Positions 16,097 through 25,883 of a stretch of DNA of 64,000 bases are shown piece after piece. The position numbers and the translations under genes were made by a program. The stretch covers positions 558,001-622,000 of the forward strand of contig NZ_JAPEPW010000001.1 in NCBI RefSeq assembly GCF_026339955.1, given 5' to 3'. The notes below the pieces were generated by a model. The model worked only from the letters and a program-made list of their open reading frames with translations. It made no database searches and was not told the DNA's origin. Source of the DNA: Streptomyces sp. NBC_01549. Its GTDB lineage: Bacteria > Actinomycetota > Actinomycetes > Streptomycetales > Streptomycetaceae. Within the stretch, counting starts at the first letter, position 1, and the number at the start of each line of letters is the position of its first letter.

Positions 16097-16610
16097 AAGG
16101 GGGGAGTTCTCCTGCCGTGCCCTCTCAGGCCAACCCGCCGAAGCGGGGCATCTCGCCAAAGGCTGGCAGCGAGGGCTTGAACGGCGGCTTCCAGGGCAAG
16201 GACGCATGGCAAGACCAGGGGAGTGTCGGCCCACACGAGCGAAGCCCTCCAAGGAGCCTGAGCAGTGCAGGAGCCCGACGGCGCGTCCCGGCGTTCCGGG
16301 ACACACCGTCTCTGGCCTGCCACTCCCCGATGAGCCGGCGGATGATGGGCGCGACAGCCGCCGGCCCATTTCGTGCACGCCCGCAACGGGACCGGCGGCC
16401 CCCCGGTCGGCGAGGCGAAAATGTGCCCTTGTCCGCCCAGTCGGCACCGGCCACGATGCATTCCCACTCCGCTCCTCCCGGTGCTGGCGGAGGAGCTTGA
16501 TCAGCTGCGGCAGCCGAAGGGGGGTCCGCCGGCTGCCGTGAACGTCATCGAGTGGCAGTACCGCGCCGATTGCCCACCACGCCTGTGACGACAGCGAAGG
16601 CGTAAGAGGC
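16097..16610. other. Stretch between the IS3 remnant and the exporter operon, no gene identified
   Basis: About 510 bases with several open but unconvincing frames. A minus-strand frame (16125-16454, containing APIIRRLIGEWQARDGVSR) has no recognised homology and no ribosome site. The outer end of the old IS3 element should lie here but no inverted repeat could be assigned. Confidence 0.4.
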
Positions 16611-17363
16611 TCAAGCGTTGTACCTGGCGAAGATGCGGGTGCCGGCCACCGCCGACACGATCATCAGGCCGACCACCACGCACATGCCGGTCAGGACGGC
16701 GTGTGAGCCGTACTCGCCGGCGAAGAATCCGCGCATGGCGTCCACCGCGTAGCGCAGGGGATTGGCGGAGCCGATCGCTTTCAGCCAGCCGGGAGCGTGG
16801 GTCAGGGGAAGGAGGATGCCGGACAGCAGCATCAGAGGCAGGGCGATGCCGTTGAGGACGGGCGCGAAGAGCCACTCCGACGTCAGCTTCAGCGCCAGCG
16901 AGTACGAGAGGAAGGCCAGGCTGATTCCCACGAGCATCATCATGGCGATGGCCGCCAGCACGCCCCCTACCGGAGCACGCAGCCCGAAGAGCATGGCGAT
17001 GAGGACGATGACGACCGACTGGACGAACAGCGCCAGCACGTCCCAGATCACCCGTCCCAGCAGTAGCCCGAGTCGGCTCGCCGGGGTCACCCGCAGTCGT
17101 TCCAGATAGCCCGAACGGACATCGGGGATCAGTCCGAACCCCGCGTAGCCGGTGGCGAACAAGCCCAGTTGGACGAGCAGGCCCGGGATGTAGATCTGCC
17201 AGGCGGACGCGCCGCTCTCCGGCAGCGTTTTGACCAGGAGGGGGCCGAACAGGGCCATGTAGACGAACGGTTGGACGAGGCCGATGAGCAGACCCATCCT
17301 CTTCTGTGCCACAGCGGCGGCCTCGTCGCGGAAGACGATCGCCGCGTCTCGGATCGTGTGCAT
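16611..17363 (-). CDS. ABC-2 type transporter permease (DrrB-like), 250 aa
   Basis: Six hydrophobic segments fit the ABC-2 permease fold, with an N-terminal cytoplasmic stretch (MHTIRDAAIVFRDEAAAVAQ). Characteristic text includes QIYIPGLLVQLGLFATGYAG and the late motif LPLMLLSGILLPLTHAPGWL followed by NPLRYAVDAMRGFFAGEYG, as in DrrB-type antibiotic exporters. GGGGAG precedes the ATG at 17363. The ATPase gene ends 12 bases upstream, so both are cotranscribed and form one exporter. With the PadR regulator and the UvrA-like gene nearby, it probably exports a toxic aromatic product. Confidence 0.9.
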   Translation of the reverse strand: MHTIRDAAIVFRDEAAAVAQKRMGLLIGLVQPFVYMALFGPLLVKTLPESGASAWQIYIPGLLVQLGLFATGYAGFGLIPDVRSGYLERLRVTPASRLGLLLGRVIWDVLALFVQSVVIVLIAMLFGLRAPVGGVLAAIAMMMLVGISLAFLSYSLALKLTSEWLFAPVLNGIALPLMLLSGILLPLTHAPGWLKAIGSANPLRYAVDAMRGFFAGEYGSHAVLTGMCVVVGLMIVSAVAGTRIFARYNA

Positions 17364-17375
17364 CTACAACTCCCC

Positions 17376-18338
<963 letters not shown>

Positions 18339-18397
18339 GGGTAACGCCTTCCTTGGCGGATACGGTTCGGCCCGCTGGTGCGTTGCGGGTGGTGCGG

Positions 18398-19036
18398 TCA
18401 TGCCTGCTGTCCTTCGGTCTCGTTGTGGTCGGTCCACACCTGACGGCCTTCCCTGGTGATGAGTTCGGGCCAGGTGAGGGTGCCGTTCTGAATCTCGCCG
18501 ACGATCTGCCGGGCCCAGTCCCGCTCGGCTTCGGCCATGGTCAGGGCGTATTCGAGTTCGATCACGAACAGCCGTGGCGTGTGCTGGCCCAGCACGTCGG
18601 CCTGCGCCTGGCGGGCCTCGTCGATCTGCTCGTCCAGGCGGGCGATGCGTTCCCCGAGAGCCTGGACGGCGCGTTCGGGCCCCAGGGCGCCGAGGTAGCT
18701 CACCGCGGCGAGGAAGCTGGGGTACTCCTTCACCGGGGTGCGGACGAGTTCGTCGAGCCAGCTCATGAACTCCTTGCGGCCCAGCTCGGTGTGGGCGTAC
18801 ACGGTGCGCTCCGGCCGGCGTCCGGCGCGTTCGGTGCTGTGCTCCGCGATCCAGCCCGCCCGCACCAGGGATTCGACGACGTCGTAGAGCGAACCGGTCT
18901 TGACCTTGAAACTGGCGTCCTTCTCGCGCTCCCGCAAGGTCGCGGCCATCTCGTAGGGATGCATCGGCTGCTCCAGCAGCAGTCCGAGGACCGCGAGTCC
19001 CAGCAGATTGGACACCGGCCGTTTACGCACCGTCAC
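18398..19036 (-). CDS. PadR-family transcriptional regulator, 212 aa
   Basis: The N-terminal winged helix is typical of PadR: NLLGLAVLGLLLEQPMHPYE, then VKTGSLYDVVESLVRAGWI and GRRPERTVYAHTELGR. A long helical C-terminal half (LDEQIDEARQAQADVLGQ, then ELEYALTMAEAERDWARQ) provides dimerisation and ligand response. The GTG at 19036 follows AAAGGAGATGACCT. It is the first gene of the padR-drrA-drrB operon. A perfect 16-bp palindrome stands just upstream and a near-identical one precedes the uvrA-like gene, so it most likely represses itself, the exporter and the UvrA-like protein until the cognate compound binds. Confidence 0.9.
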   Translation of the reverse strand: MTVRKRPVSNLLGLAVLGLLLEQPMHPYEMAATLREREKDASFKVKTGSLYDVVESLVRAGWIAEHSTERAGRRPERTVYAHTELGRKEFMSWLDELVRTPVKEYPSFLAAVSYLGALGPERAVQALGERIARLDEQIDEARQAQADVLGQHTPRLFVIELEYALTMAEAERDWARQIVGEIQNGTLTWPELITREGRQVWTDHNETEGQQA

Positions 19037-19049
19037 AGGTCATCTCCTT

Positions 19050-19065
19050 TAGTCGGATCCGACTA
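19050..19065 (-). promoter_or_regulatory. Candidate PadR operator before padR-drrAB
   Basis: TAGTCGGATCCGACTA is a perfect palindrome 14 bases upstream of the padR start codon. Further dyads ATACGGTAT (19065-19073) and GTATC-GACT-GATAC (19070-19083) continue upstream. A 14/16 match lies before the uvrA-like gene. Confidence 0.6.
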
Positions 19066-19083
19066 TACGGTATCGACTGATAC

Positions 19084-21540
19084 TCACGGTGCAGCCGCCC
19101 CGGGGAGGATCTCCCGCAGATACTCGGCCGTGGGGCCCGAGTCCGGGCGGAGAGCGTCCGGGCGGCCGCAGTGCAGCACCCTGCCGCCGGCCTCACCGCT
19201 GCCCGGCCCCATGTCGACCAGCCAGTCCGCGGCGGCGGCCAGATGCAGGTCGTGCTCGGCGAGGACGACCGTATTGCCCGCGGCGATGAGCACGTCGAAC
19301 GCATCGACCAGCACCTGGACGTCCGCCGGATGCAGACCCGTGACCGGTTCGTCCAGTACCACGAGTCCGGGCTGCCGCGAACCCTTGGTCAGCGCGGCAG
19401 CGAGCTTCAGCCGTTGCGCCTCACCGCCGGACAGCACGGTGGCGCTCTGCCCCAGATGCAGATAGCCCAGCCCCGTCTGCCGCAGCGCCGTGAGCACCGG
19501 ACGCAGCGCGGGGGTGTCGAGGCGCTCGGCGGCCTCGTCGACGGTCAGGTCCAGCACCTCGTCGATGGCCAGATCCCGGTAGGTCACCGCGAGCACCTCG
19601 GGCCCGTACCGCCTGCCGTCGCAGACGTCGCAGGTGACCCAGACGTCGGGCAGGAAGTTCATGTCGACCTGCCGCACGCCGTACCCGGTGCACGGTTCGC
19701 AGCGGCCGCCCGGCGAGTTGAAGGAGAAGGAAGCCGCCGTCAGCCCGCGGCGGGCGGCGGCGTCGGTGCCCGCGAACAGGTTGCGGATCAGGTTGAACGC
19801 CTTGGTGTACGTGGCCGGGTTGGAGCGCGGGGTCCGGCCGATGGGCTCCTGGTCGACCACGGTCGCCCAGTGCAGCGGGCCGGTCCAGGCCGCCTTGCCC
19901 ACACCCGGCGCGCTCGTACCGTCGAGACGGGCCTGCACCGCGCCGGCCACCCCTTCGATGAGCAGGGTGCTCTTGCCGCTGCCGCTCACGCCCGTGAGGC
20001 AGGTCAGCGCTCCCAGCGGGATGTCGATCCGGTCGGCGCGCACCGTGCGCACCGCGACGTCGGTCAGCGTCAGCATCCGGTCGTCGCGGACCGGGCGCCG
20101 GGCGCGCCGTACCCGCCCGCCCTGCAGCGCCAGGTAGCGGCCGGTCAGCGATTCGGGAGAGGCCGCCACCTCCTGCGGAGTGCCCTGGGCCACCAGCCGC
20201 CCGCCCCCGCGCCCGGCCCTCGGGCCGACGTCGATCACCCAGTCCGCCCGGCCGATCAGCTCGGGATCGTGCTCGATCATGAGGACGGTGTTCCCGGAGC
20301 CGCGCAGGTCCTCGATGAGCTCGGCCAGCCGCGCCTTGTCGGCCGGGTGCAGCCCCGCGGACGGCTCGTCGAGGACGAACGCCACCCCCGACAGCTCCGT
20401 GCACAGCTGGGCCGCCACCCGCGCCCGCTGCAGTTCTCCACCGGAGAGCGTGGGCGCCGGCCGGGAGAGCTGGACGTGCCCGACGCCGAGCCGAACTAGC
20501 AGCCGAAGCCTCGCCTGCACCGCGGGCAGGACAGCCTGCGCCGCCTCCCGCTGGGCCGGTCCGAGCGTCGCGGCCAGGCCCTCACCCCAGTCGAGGACCT
20601 CCTCGACCGGACGGTCGAGCAGTTCGTGCAGGCGCCGTCCGCCGAGCCGCACGGTACGGGCGACCGCGCCCAGGCCCGTCCCCTCGCACTCGGCGCACGA
20701 CTCGTTGCGGACGAAGGGCTCGTACGTCTCCCGCATGGCCGGGTTGGCCGCGGCGGCGTACAGTCGTTCGACCTCGGCGATCGCCCCCGGCCAGGGCCGG
20801 CTGTCGCGGACGCTGATCGCGGTGCCGCTCTTCTTCATGGTCGTCTCGTAGGCGATCTCCACGGCTTCCTCGCCCGTGCCGTGCAGCACCGCCTCCCGGA
20901 AGTCCGCGGGCTGCTCCCGCCAGGGCCGGTCGAGATCCGTCCCGAAGCTGCGGGCCAGCGCCGCCATCGTCGCCCGCTCGGGAGTACGCGCCATGGCGAA
21001 CCACGGCGAGGCCCCGGCCGGCAGCGGCAGGCCGGGCTCGGTGATCAGCAGCGCCTCCTCGGACCGGGCCCGGCCGCCGCTCCCGCGGCACTCCGGACAG
21101 CACCCCTCCGGCATGGTCGGGTTGAACTGCGCGGGCTTCAGTGCGGCGCCCAGCGCGGGGTCCCAGTCCCGGCCCAGCGGAGGCAGTCGGGCGAAGGCCA
21201 GGCCGAGGTAGTCGTTGACGCCGGTGACCGTGGCCATCGTGGAGCGCGGGCTGCGCGCCGGGACCCGCTGGTCAACAGCGAGCGTGGGGGGCAGCCCCTC
21301 GATCCGGGTCACCTGCGGGCGGTCGCGCGGGGTGATGAACTGGCGGACGAACGGGCTGATCCCCTCCAGATACCGCAGCTGGGCCTCGGCGTGGATGGTG
21401 TCGATCAGCAGTGAGGTCTTGCCGCTGCCGCTCACCCCCGAGAACGCGACGATTCTCCCCTTGGGCACGGAGACCGTCAGGTCGTCCAGGTTGTGCGTGC
21501 GGGCACCGACCACCTCGATGGCGTGTTCCCCAGATCCCAT
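19084..21540 (-). CDS. UvrA2/DrrC-type excinuclease-like ABC ATPase, 818 aa
   Basis: Two UvrA-type ATPase modules are present: Walker A GVSGSGKTSLLIDT near residue 35 with signature LSGGELQRARV, and GVSGSGKSTLLIEG near 520 with LSGGEAQRLKL. Zinc-binding pairs remain (CCPECRGSG, CAECEGTG, CEPCTGYG...CDVCDGRR). At 818 residues it is over 100 shorter than housekeeping UvrA (about 940-1000), consistent with class II UvrA lacking the UvrB-binding insertion. Such proteins confer resistance to DNA-intercalating drugs (DrrC for daunorubicin, MtrX for mithramycin). It has its own leader with a PadR-like palindrome, 59 bases after the monooxygenase gene. Confidence 0.9.
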   Translation of the reverse strand: MGSGEHAIEVVGARTHNLDDLTVSVPKGRIVAFSGVSGSGKTSLLIDTIHAEAQLRYLEGISPFVRQFITPRDRPQVTRIEGLPPTLAVDQRVPARSPRSTMATVTGVNDYLGLAFARLPPLGRDWDPALGAALKPAQFNPTMPEGCCPECRGSGGRARSEEALLITEPGLPLPAGASPWFAMARTPERATMAALARSFGTDLDRPWREQPADFREAVLHGTGEEAVEIAYETTMKKSGTAISVRDSRPWPGAIAEVERLYAAAANPAMRETYEPFVRNESCAECEGTGLGAVARTVRLGGRRLHELLDRPVEEVLDWGEGLAATLGPAQREAAQAVLPAVQARLRLLVRLGVGHVQLSRPAPTLSGGELQRARVAAQLCTELSGVAFVLDEPSAGLHPADKARLAELIEDLRGSGNTVLMIEHDPELIGRADWVIDVGPRAGRGGGRLVAQGTPQEVAASPESLTGRYLALQGGRVRRARRPVRDDRMLTLTDVAVRTVRADRIDIPLGALTCLTGVSGSGKSTLLIEGVAGAVQARLDGTSAPGVGKAAWTGPLHWATVVDQEPIGRTPRSNPATYTKAFNLIRNLFAGTDAAARRGLTAASFSFNSPGGRCEPCTGYGVRQVDMNFLPDVWVTCDVCDGRRYGPEVLAVTYRDLAIDEVLDLTVDEAAERLDTPALRPVLTALRQTGLGYLHLGQSATVLSGGEAQRLKLAAALTKGSRQPGLVVLDEPVTGLHPADVQVLVDAFDVLIAAGNTVVLAEHDLHLAAAADWLVDMGPGSGEAGGRVLHCGRPDALRPDSGPTAEYLREILPGAAAP

Positions 21541-21561
21541 AACACCCTCCTCGGACTCAGA

Positions 21562-21577
21562 TAGTCGGTTCCGAATA
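21562..21577 (-). promoter_or_regulatory. Second PadR-like operator, before the uvrA-like gene
   Basis: TAGTCGGTTCCGAATA matches the padR palindrome TAGTCGGATCCGACTA at 14 of 16 positions. It begins 22 bases upstream of the uvrA-like ATG. A partially inverted GGTTCGGCTAT follows (21582-21592). It implies coregulation of the UvrA-like protein with the DrrAB-type exporter. Confidence 0.55.
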
Positions 21578-21599
21578 TATGGGTTCGGCTATATCGGGA

Positions 21600-23153
21600 T
21601 CAAGGTGCTGGGTGACGGCCCTCGGCGGCCGGTGGACCGAACCAGCGGGCCAGCCCCGCGCGCAGTTCGTCGGCCGTGTCGGCCGCCGAACCCGCCCAGG
21701 CGACATAGCCGTCCGGACGGACCAGCAGCGCCTGCGCCGACGGCTCCACGGCCGCCTCCCCGGCGACCACGGACACCCGGTCGGCCCACGGCCGCGCCGC
21801 CTCCCGCAGATCGGCCCTCCCTGCCAGATCGAGCAGCAACGGCCGGGCCGGGCGCAGCAGTTCGGCCACCGGCACCGGCCCTTCCGGCCGACCGGACAGC
21901 ACCAGCCAGCCCGCGAAACACCCTGTCCACGGATGCGCCTGGCCCGGCGAAGCGGAGGTGAACGTCGCATAGCGCACGTCGGTGCCGGTGATCATGCGGC
22001 CGAAGTATCGGTTGACCTCGTCGATGCCGAGCAACTCCTCGATGAAGCCGCGCAGCGGAGTGGTGTGCTGCTCGTCCGGGCGCATCAGGGCGAGCTGCGC
22101 CCGCGTGTTGAGCAGGACCCGTTCGGCGACCGGATGCCGCTCGCCGTGGTAGGTGTCGAGCAGTTCCTCCGAACCCCACCCGCGGACCCGGGCCGCCAGC
22201 TTCCAGCCCAGGTTGACCGCGTCCTGCAGGCCGGTGTTCAGCCCCTGGCCGCCGATCGGGAAGTGCACGTGCGCCGCGTCACCGGCGAGCAGCACCCGCC
22301 CGCTGCGGTAGTGCTCCGCCTGCCGACTGGCGTCCCCGAACCGGGACAGCCACGTCACCGGTTCGGTCAGCTTCAGTGGCGTGCCCCGCACGCGCGCGAC
22401 CGCGGCGTTGAGGTCCTCCAGGGTCACCGGACCCTCGTCCGCCGCCGGGGCGTGCCCGTACTCGATGACGACCGCCCGGCCCGTGCCGCCCTCCGGCGGG
22501 AAGGCCAGAACCAGAATGCCGTCGGGGGTGCGCTCCCAGCGGCGCGGCACATCGCGCTCGGGAGTGGCCACGTAGCCGATCAGCGCGCGGACGGTGGCCT
22601 CGGTGCCGGGGAAGCCGATCCCGGCCAGCCGGCGCACCGCGCTGCGCCCGCCGTCGCAGCCGACCACGTAGCGGGCCCGCACCCGGTAGGGGCCGCGCGG
22701 CCCCTCCACCGTCGCCTCCACGCCCTCCGCGTCCTGGCGCAGTCCGGTCACCTCGTGGCCGCGGCGGATCTCCGCGCCGGCCTGGTGCGCGTGCTCCGCC
22801 AGCAGGACCTCGGTGCGCGACTGCGGCACCAGGGCCGTGTACGGGTGCCGGGTGTCCAGCAGGCTGAAGTTCAGGCCCTGGCTGAAGATCCCGGCGAAGG
22901 GCAGCCCCTTGGCGACCTGCGTCCCCTCGAGGAAGCGGTCCAGCAGCCCGCGCAGGTCCAGCATCTCCACGGTCCGGGTGTGCAGGGCCCCTGCCCGGTC
23001 GTGTCCGGCGGGCTCGACGAGCTTCTCGAGCACCAGGGCCTCCACCCCGCCGGCCCGCAGCTCCCCAGCCAGCATCAGGCCGACCGGGCCTCCTCCCACC
23101 ACCACGACATCCGTCGTCAGGGCGGCGTCGTCTGCATTGCCGTTGTGCATCAT
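21600..23153 (-). CDS. Group A FAD-dependent monooxygenase (aromatic hydroxylase, PgaE/Rox type), 517 aa
   Basis: The three flavoprotein hydroxylase fingerprints are present: GxGxxG in VVVVGGGPVGLMLAGELRAG, the DG motif CDGGRSAVRRLAGIGFPG, and the GD motif LLAGDAAHVHFPIGGQGLNT. A thioredoxin-like C-terminal domain (LLVRPDGYVAWAG) gives the length typical of polyketide hydroxylases and of rifampicin monooxygenase. It uses NAD(P)H and oxygen to hydroxylate or open an aromatic substrate. The start ATG at 23153 overlaps the stop of the upstream glycosyltransferase as ATGATG, so translation is coupled. In this setting it is either a tailoring or an inactivating enzyme. Confidence 0.9.
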   Translation of the reverse strand: MMHNGNADDAALTTDVVVVGGGPVGLMLAGELRAGGVEALVLEKLVEPAGHDRAGALHTRTVEMLDLRGLLDRFLEGTQVAKGLPFAGIFSQGLNFSLLDTRHPYTALVPQSRTEVLLAEHAHQAGAEIRRGHEVTGLRQDAEGVEATVEGPRGPYRVRARYVVGCDGGRSAVRRLAGIGFPGTEATVRALIGYVATPERDVPRRWERTPDGILVLAFPPEGGTGRAVVIEYGHAPAADEGPVTLEDLNAAVARVRGTPLKLTEPVTWLSRFGDASRQAEHYRSGRVLLAGDAAHVHFPIGGQGLNTGLQDAVNLGWKLAARVRGWGSEELLDTYHGERHPVAERVLLNTRAQLALMRPDEQHTTPLRGFIEELLGIDEVNRYFGRMITGTDVRYATFTSASPGQAHPWTGCFAGWLVLSGRPEGPVPVAELLRPARPLLLDLAGRADLREAARPWADRVSVVAGEAAVEPSAQALLVRPDGYVAWAGSAADTADELRAGLARWFGPPAAEGRHPAP

Positions 23154-24325
23154 GCGCCTTTCGTGATCGGTGCAGCCGGTAGGGACCACTGGACGACCAA
23201 CTCCTCGAAGGAACCGGCGACCTGGACCGGGGACGGGCGGGTCAGGACCCGGTCCTGGAGTGCCGCGGCGGCCCGCGCGTGCCGGTCGTCGGTGACCAGC
23301 CGCCGTACCGCCGCATCGACGGCGCCCGGATCCGCCTCCTGCGCGTTCAGGTGCAGTCCGGCGCCGGTTTCCGCCAACCTGCCTCCATTCAGAGCCCGTT
23401 CGAAGGTGTCGCTCACGACGAGCTGAGGCAGTCCACGCACGACAGCGCCCAGCAGCGTGTTGGCCCCGCCGTGGTGCGCGACCGCCGTGCACGAGGGCAG
23501 TACGGCGTGCAGCGGCACGCCGGTCACCGCCCGCACCCCGGCGGGGAGTTCACCCAGCCCTGCGAGGTCCTCGGCGCGCGCGACGAGCACCACCTCCATG
23601 CCGAGCCGCGGCAGCCCGCACACCGCCCGCATCAGCGGGTGACCGCCCGGCACGCCGTCGGTGAACGTCCCCCACGTCACACAGAGCCGATGCCGTTCGG
23701 GAGGATCGAACAACCAGGTGGGCACCCTCCCTGGCCTGTCCACTGGGACGAAGCGGACCGGAACCCCGATGCCAGGTCCCAGCCGCTGCATCGGAGCGGG
23801 ACATGGATCGATCACGAACTCCCGCGCCGACGGCCACACACTCCCCGGCACCTCGGCCGTCACCAGCTCGCGCACCCTCTCTCGCAGCCAGGCGCCGGGC
23901 GGCGTACCGAAAAGGTCCGGCCCCCACAGGTGCCGCAGCGTGGGGATGCCCCGTGCCGCGGCGACCGCCTCGGCGGCGAAGGCCACCGGCTCGTGCACCA
24001 CCGCGTGCGGCCGCCAGCGGTCGACGAGCGCCGCGAGCCCGTCCAGCATGGCCAGGGCGTTGTCGGCGAACATGCGGGGCAGCGCGCCCCGCTCCTGGTA
24101 GTACGGCTCGCCGGGGACTCCCCGCACGCTCTCGCGGTGCCGCCGGGCGAACCCGCCGTCCGCGCTCACCCGCACCACGGTCAGCCCGAGCGCCAGCGCG
24201 CCCGGCGCCGTGTCGGCGTCGCAGGCCACCCGCACGTCGTGCCCGGCGGCCCGCAGGGCCCAGGCCAGCGGAACCATGGGAGCGAGGTGCGAACTGGAGA
24301 CGGACGTCACGAACAAGATGCGCAT
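23150..24325 (-). CDS. Macrolide/polyketide-type glycosyltransferase (GT1 fold), 391 aa
   Basis: The N-terminus MRILFVTSVSSSHLAPMVPL is the usual GT-B beta-alpha entry of antibiotic glycosyltransferases. The sugar-nucleotide-binding C-terminal domain ends with AVAHHGGANTLLGAVVRGLPQ and LVVSDTFERALNGGRLAETG, the H-x-G-x-x-T motif region. The length (391 aa) is standard. It should transfer an activated deoxysugar to an aglycone. It is the first gene of a minus-strand operon with the FAD monooxygenase and faces a second glycosyltransferase across a 219-base divergent promoter region. No deoxysugar biosynthesis genes are in view. Confidence 0.9.
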   Translation of the reverse strand: MRILFVTSVSSSHLAPMVPLAWALRAAGHDVRVACDADTAPGALALGLTVVRVSADGGFARRHRESVRGVPGEPYYQERGALPRMFADNALAMLDGLAALVDRWRPHAVVHEPVAFAAEAVAAARGIPTLRHLWGPDLFGTPPGAWLRERVRELVTAEVPGSVWPSAREFVIDPCPAPMQRLGPGIGVPVRFVPVDRPGRVPTWLFDPPERHRLCVTWGTFTDGVPGGHPLMRAVCGLPRLGMEVVLVARAEDLAGLGELPAGVRAVTGVPLHAVLPSCTAVAHHGGANTLLGAVVRGLPQLVVSDTFERALNGGRLAETGAGLHLNAQEADPGAVDAAVRRLVTDDRHARAAAALQDRVLTRPSPVQVAGSFEELVVQWSLPAAPITKGA

Positions 24326-24544
24326 GAAAGCCCCTGATCCTGGGCGTCGGGAGACCGCACCGAAATTAGGCAGGGGCCCTAGAGGCTGGCATGAGCCCGG
24401 ACCGTGTCCGCTTCTTCCAGCACCGCTCGAGGACAGCGCGACCCACTTCCAGGAGTGTTCGGGGCGCGGCGGCGCGGCTGACGGCCGGGCGCCGGGACTT
24501 CTCTCCTATCCGAAGGTGGGCCGCAATGAAGGCGATTGTCTGAT
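24326..24544. promoter_or_regulatory. Divergent promoter region between two glycosyltransferase genes
   Basis: The 219 bases between the two start codons must hold promoters for both operons. No perfect -35/-10 pair or PadR-like palindrome was found. AAATTAGGCAG near 24362 is the least GC-rich part. Confidence 0.45.
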
Positions 24545-25684
24545 ATGCGCGTTCTGGTCTGTTCCATTCCTCTGCTCGGTCACCTCAACCCCCTGCTTCC
24601 GCTGTCCTGGGCGCTGCGGGCCGAGGGGCACGAGGTCCTGGTGGCCACGGACGAGAGCTTCGCGCCGCGGGTCCTCGAGCGCGGGCTGCCCGTGGCGTCG
24701 CTGTCGCCCGTGGAGCTGCGGGAGGTGATGGCACGGGACCGGGCCGGCCGGCCGGTGCCGCACACGGCCGAGGCGGACCGGATGTGGCGCAGCGGTCGCG
24801 GCTGGGGGCGGCTGGGCGCCCGGCATCTGGCGGAGACCATCGCGCTGATGCGCCGATGGGGCCCGGACCTCGTCGTCACCGACCCCGTGGAGTTCGCGGG
24901 CCCGCTGGCAGCCGCGAGCCTGGGCATCCCCTGGATCGAGCACGGCTGGGGCATCCGGCCCAGCCCCGAGTTCGCGCTGGCCGCCGAGGAGGAACTCGAG
25001 CCGGAGCTAGGCGCGTTCGGGCTCACCGGGCTCCCCCGGCCGGCCCGCGTCCTCGACACCTGCTCGCCCAGTCTCCAGCGCCCGGGCACGTTCGGCGACC
25101 CCATGCGCTATATATCGGTGACCGGCCCCGCCGAGCTGCCCGGCTGGCTGGACGAGCCCAGGCGCCGCCCCCTGGTGTGCCTCACTTTCGGCAGCGTGCT
25201 GCCGTCACTGGCGCCGGACCGGATGCGGACCCTGATCACCCGGCTGATGCACACGCTGCCCGCGCTCGACGTGGAGGTGGTGGTAGCCATCGACCCGGCG
25301 GGTGCGCAGGGGCTGCGGCCGGCGCCGCCCGGCGTGCTGTCCGTGGGCTGGCAGCCGCTGGACCACGTGGTGCCGCGCTGTGCCGTCCTGGTCCATTACG
25401 GGGCCTCCGGCATGACGATGGCCGCGATGGCCGCGGGGGTGCCCCAGGTCGTGCTGACCGTGCCGATCGCCGACGCCCCGGACAACGCGCAGCGCATCGA
25501 GGCGTCGGGGCTGGGCATCGCCCTGCCCGCTCTCGACCTCGACGCGGAGCGGGTCGTCGCGGCCTGCCGGGCGCTGCTCACCGAGCCTTCCTGGCGCGTC
25601 CGGGCCGCCGAGGTCGCCGCGGAGCAGGACTACCGGCCGGCGCCCGCCGAGGTCGCGGCGGGGCTCACAGCCGCGTTCGGCTGA
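24545..25684 (+). CDS. Second antibiotic-type glycosyltransferase, 379 aa
   Basis: GT-B fold protein starting MRVLVCSIPLLGHLNPLLPL. The C-terminal half contains LVCLTFGSVLPSL, the nucleotide-binding stretch GWQPLDHVVPRC, and HYGASGMTMAAMAAGVPQVV with DNAQRIEASGLGIALP. Asp-Asn replaces the usual Asp-Gln at the sugar-contact position. ATG 24545 is chosen over an in-frame TTG at 24536; GAAGGCG lies about 10 bases upstream. It is monocistronic, ending at a terminator at 25708. It is distinct in sequence from the neighbouring GT, so two different sugars or positions are likely. Confidence 0.88.
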   Translation: MRVLVCSIPLLGHLNPLLPLSWALRAEGHEVLVATDESFAPRVLERGLPVASLSPVELREVMARDRAGRPVPHTAEADRMWRSGRGWGRLGARHLAETIALMRRWGPDLVVTDPVEFAGPLAAASLGIPWIEHGWGIRPSPEFALAAEEELEPELGAFGLTGLPRPARVLDTCSPSLQRPGTFGDPMRYISVTGPAELPGWLDEPRRRPLVCLTFGSVLPSLAPDRMRTLITRLMHTLPALDVEVVVAIDPAGAQGLRPAPPGVLSVGWQPLDHVVPRCAVLVHYGASGMTMAAMAAGVPQVVLTVPIADAPDNAQRIEASGLGIALPALDLDAERVVAACRALLTEPSWRVRAAEVAAEQDYRPAPAEVAAGLTAAFG

Positions 25685-25707
25685 GCAGGACGCCGCAGGA
25701 GAAGACG

Positions 25708-25746
25708 GATGCGCCGCCGTCCCGGTACCGGGGACAGCGGCGCATC
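25708..25746 (+). terminator. Terminator after the plus-strand glycosyltransferase
   Basis: GATGCGCCGCCGTCCC pairs with GGGGACAGCGGCGCATC (one mismatch, one bulge) around a short GGTACC-containing loop, 24 bases after the stop. Confidence 0.7.
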
Positions 25747-25883
25747 TTCGTGCGGGTTCGGTCCGGCCGTACGGTCGGTCCCGGTACTGCGGACGGCGTG
25801 CATCGGTCGTCCGGCCGTGCGGAGTCGTCGGGCAGACGGTACGGCGGGCCCGGTGTGCTCGCGGGACCGCCGTACTGCCGCGG

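Noticed and set aside
16125..16454. Minus-strand open frame of 109 codons upstream of the exporter operon
   Set aside because: No ribosome site, atypical codon use and no recognisable motif.
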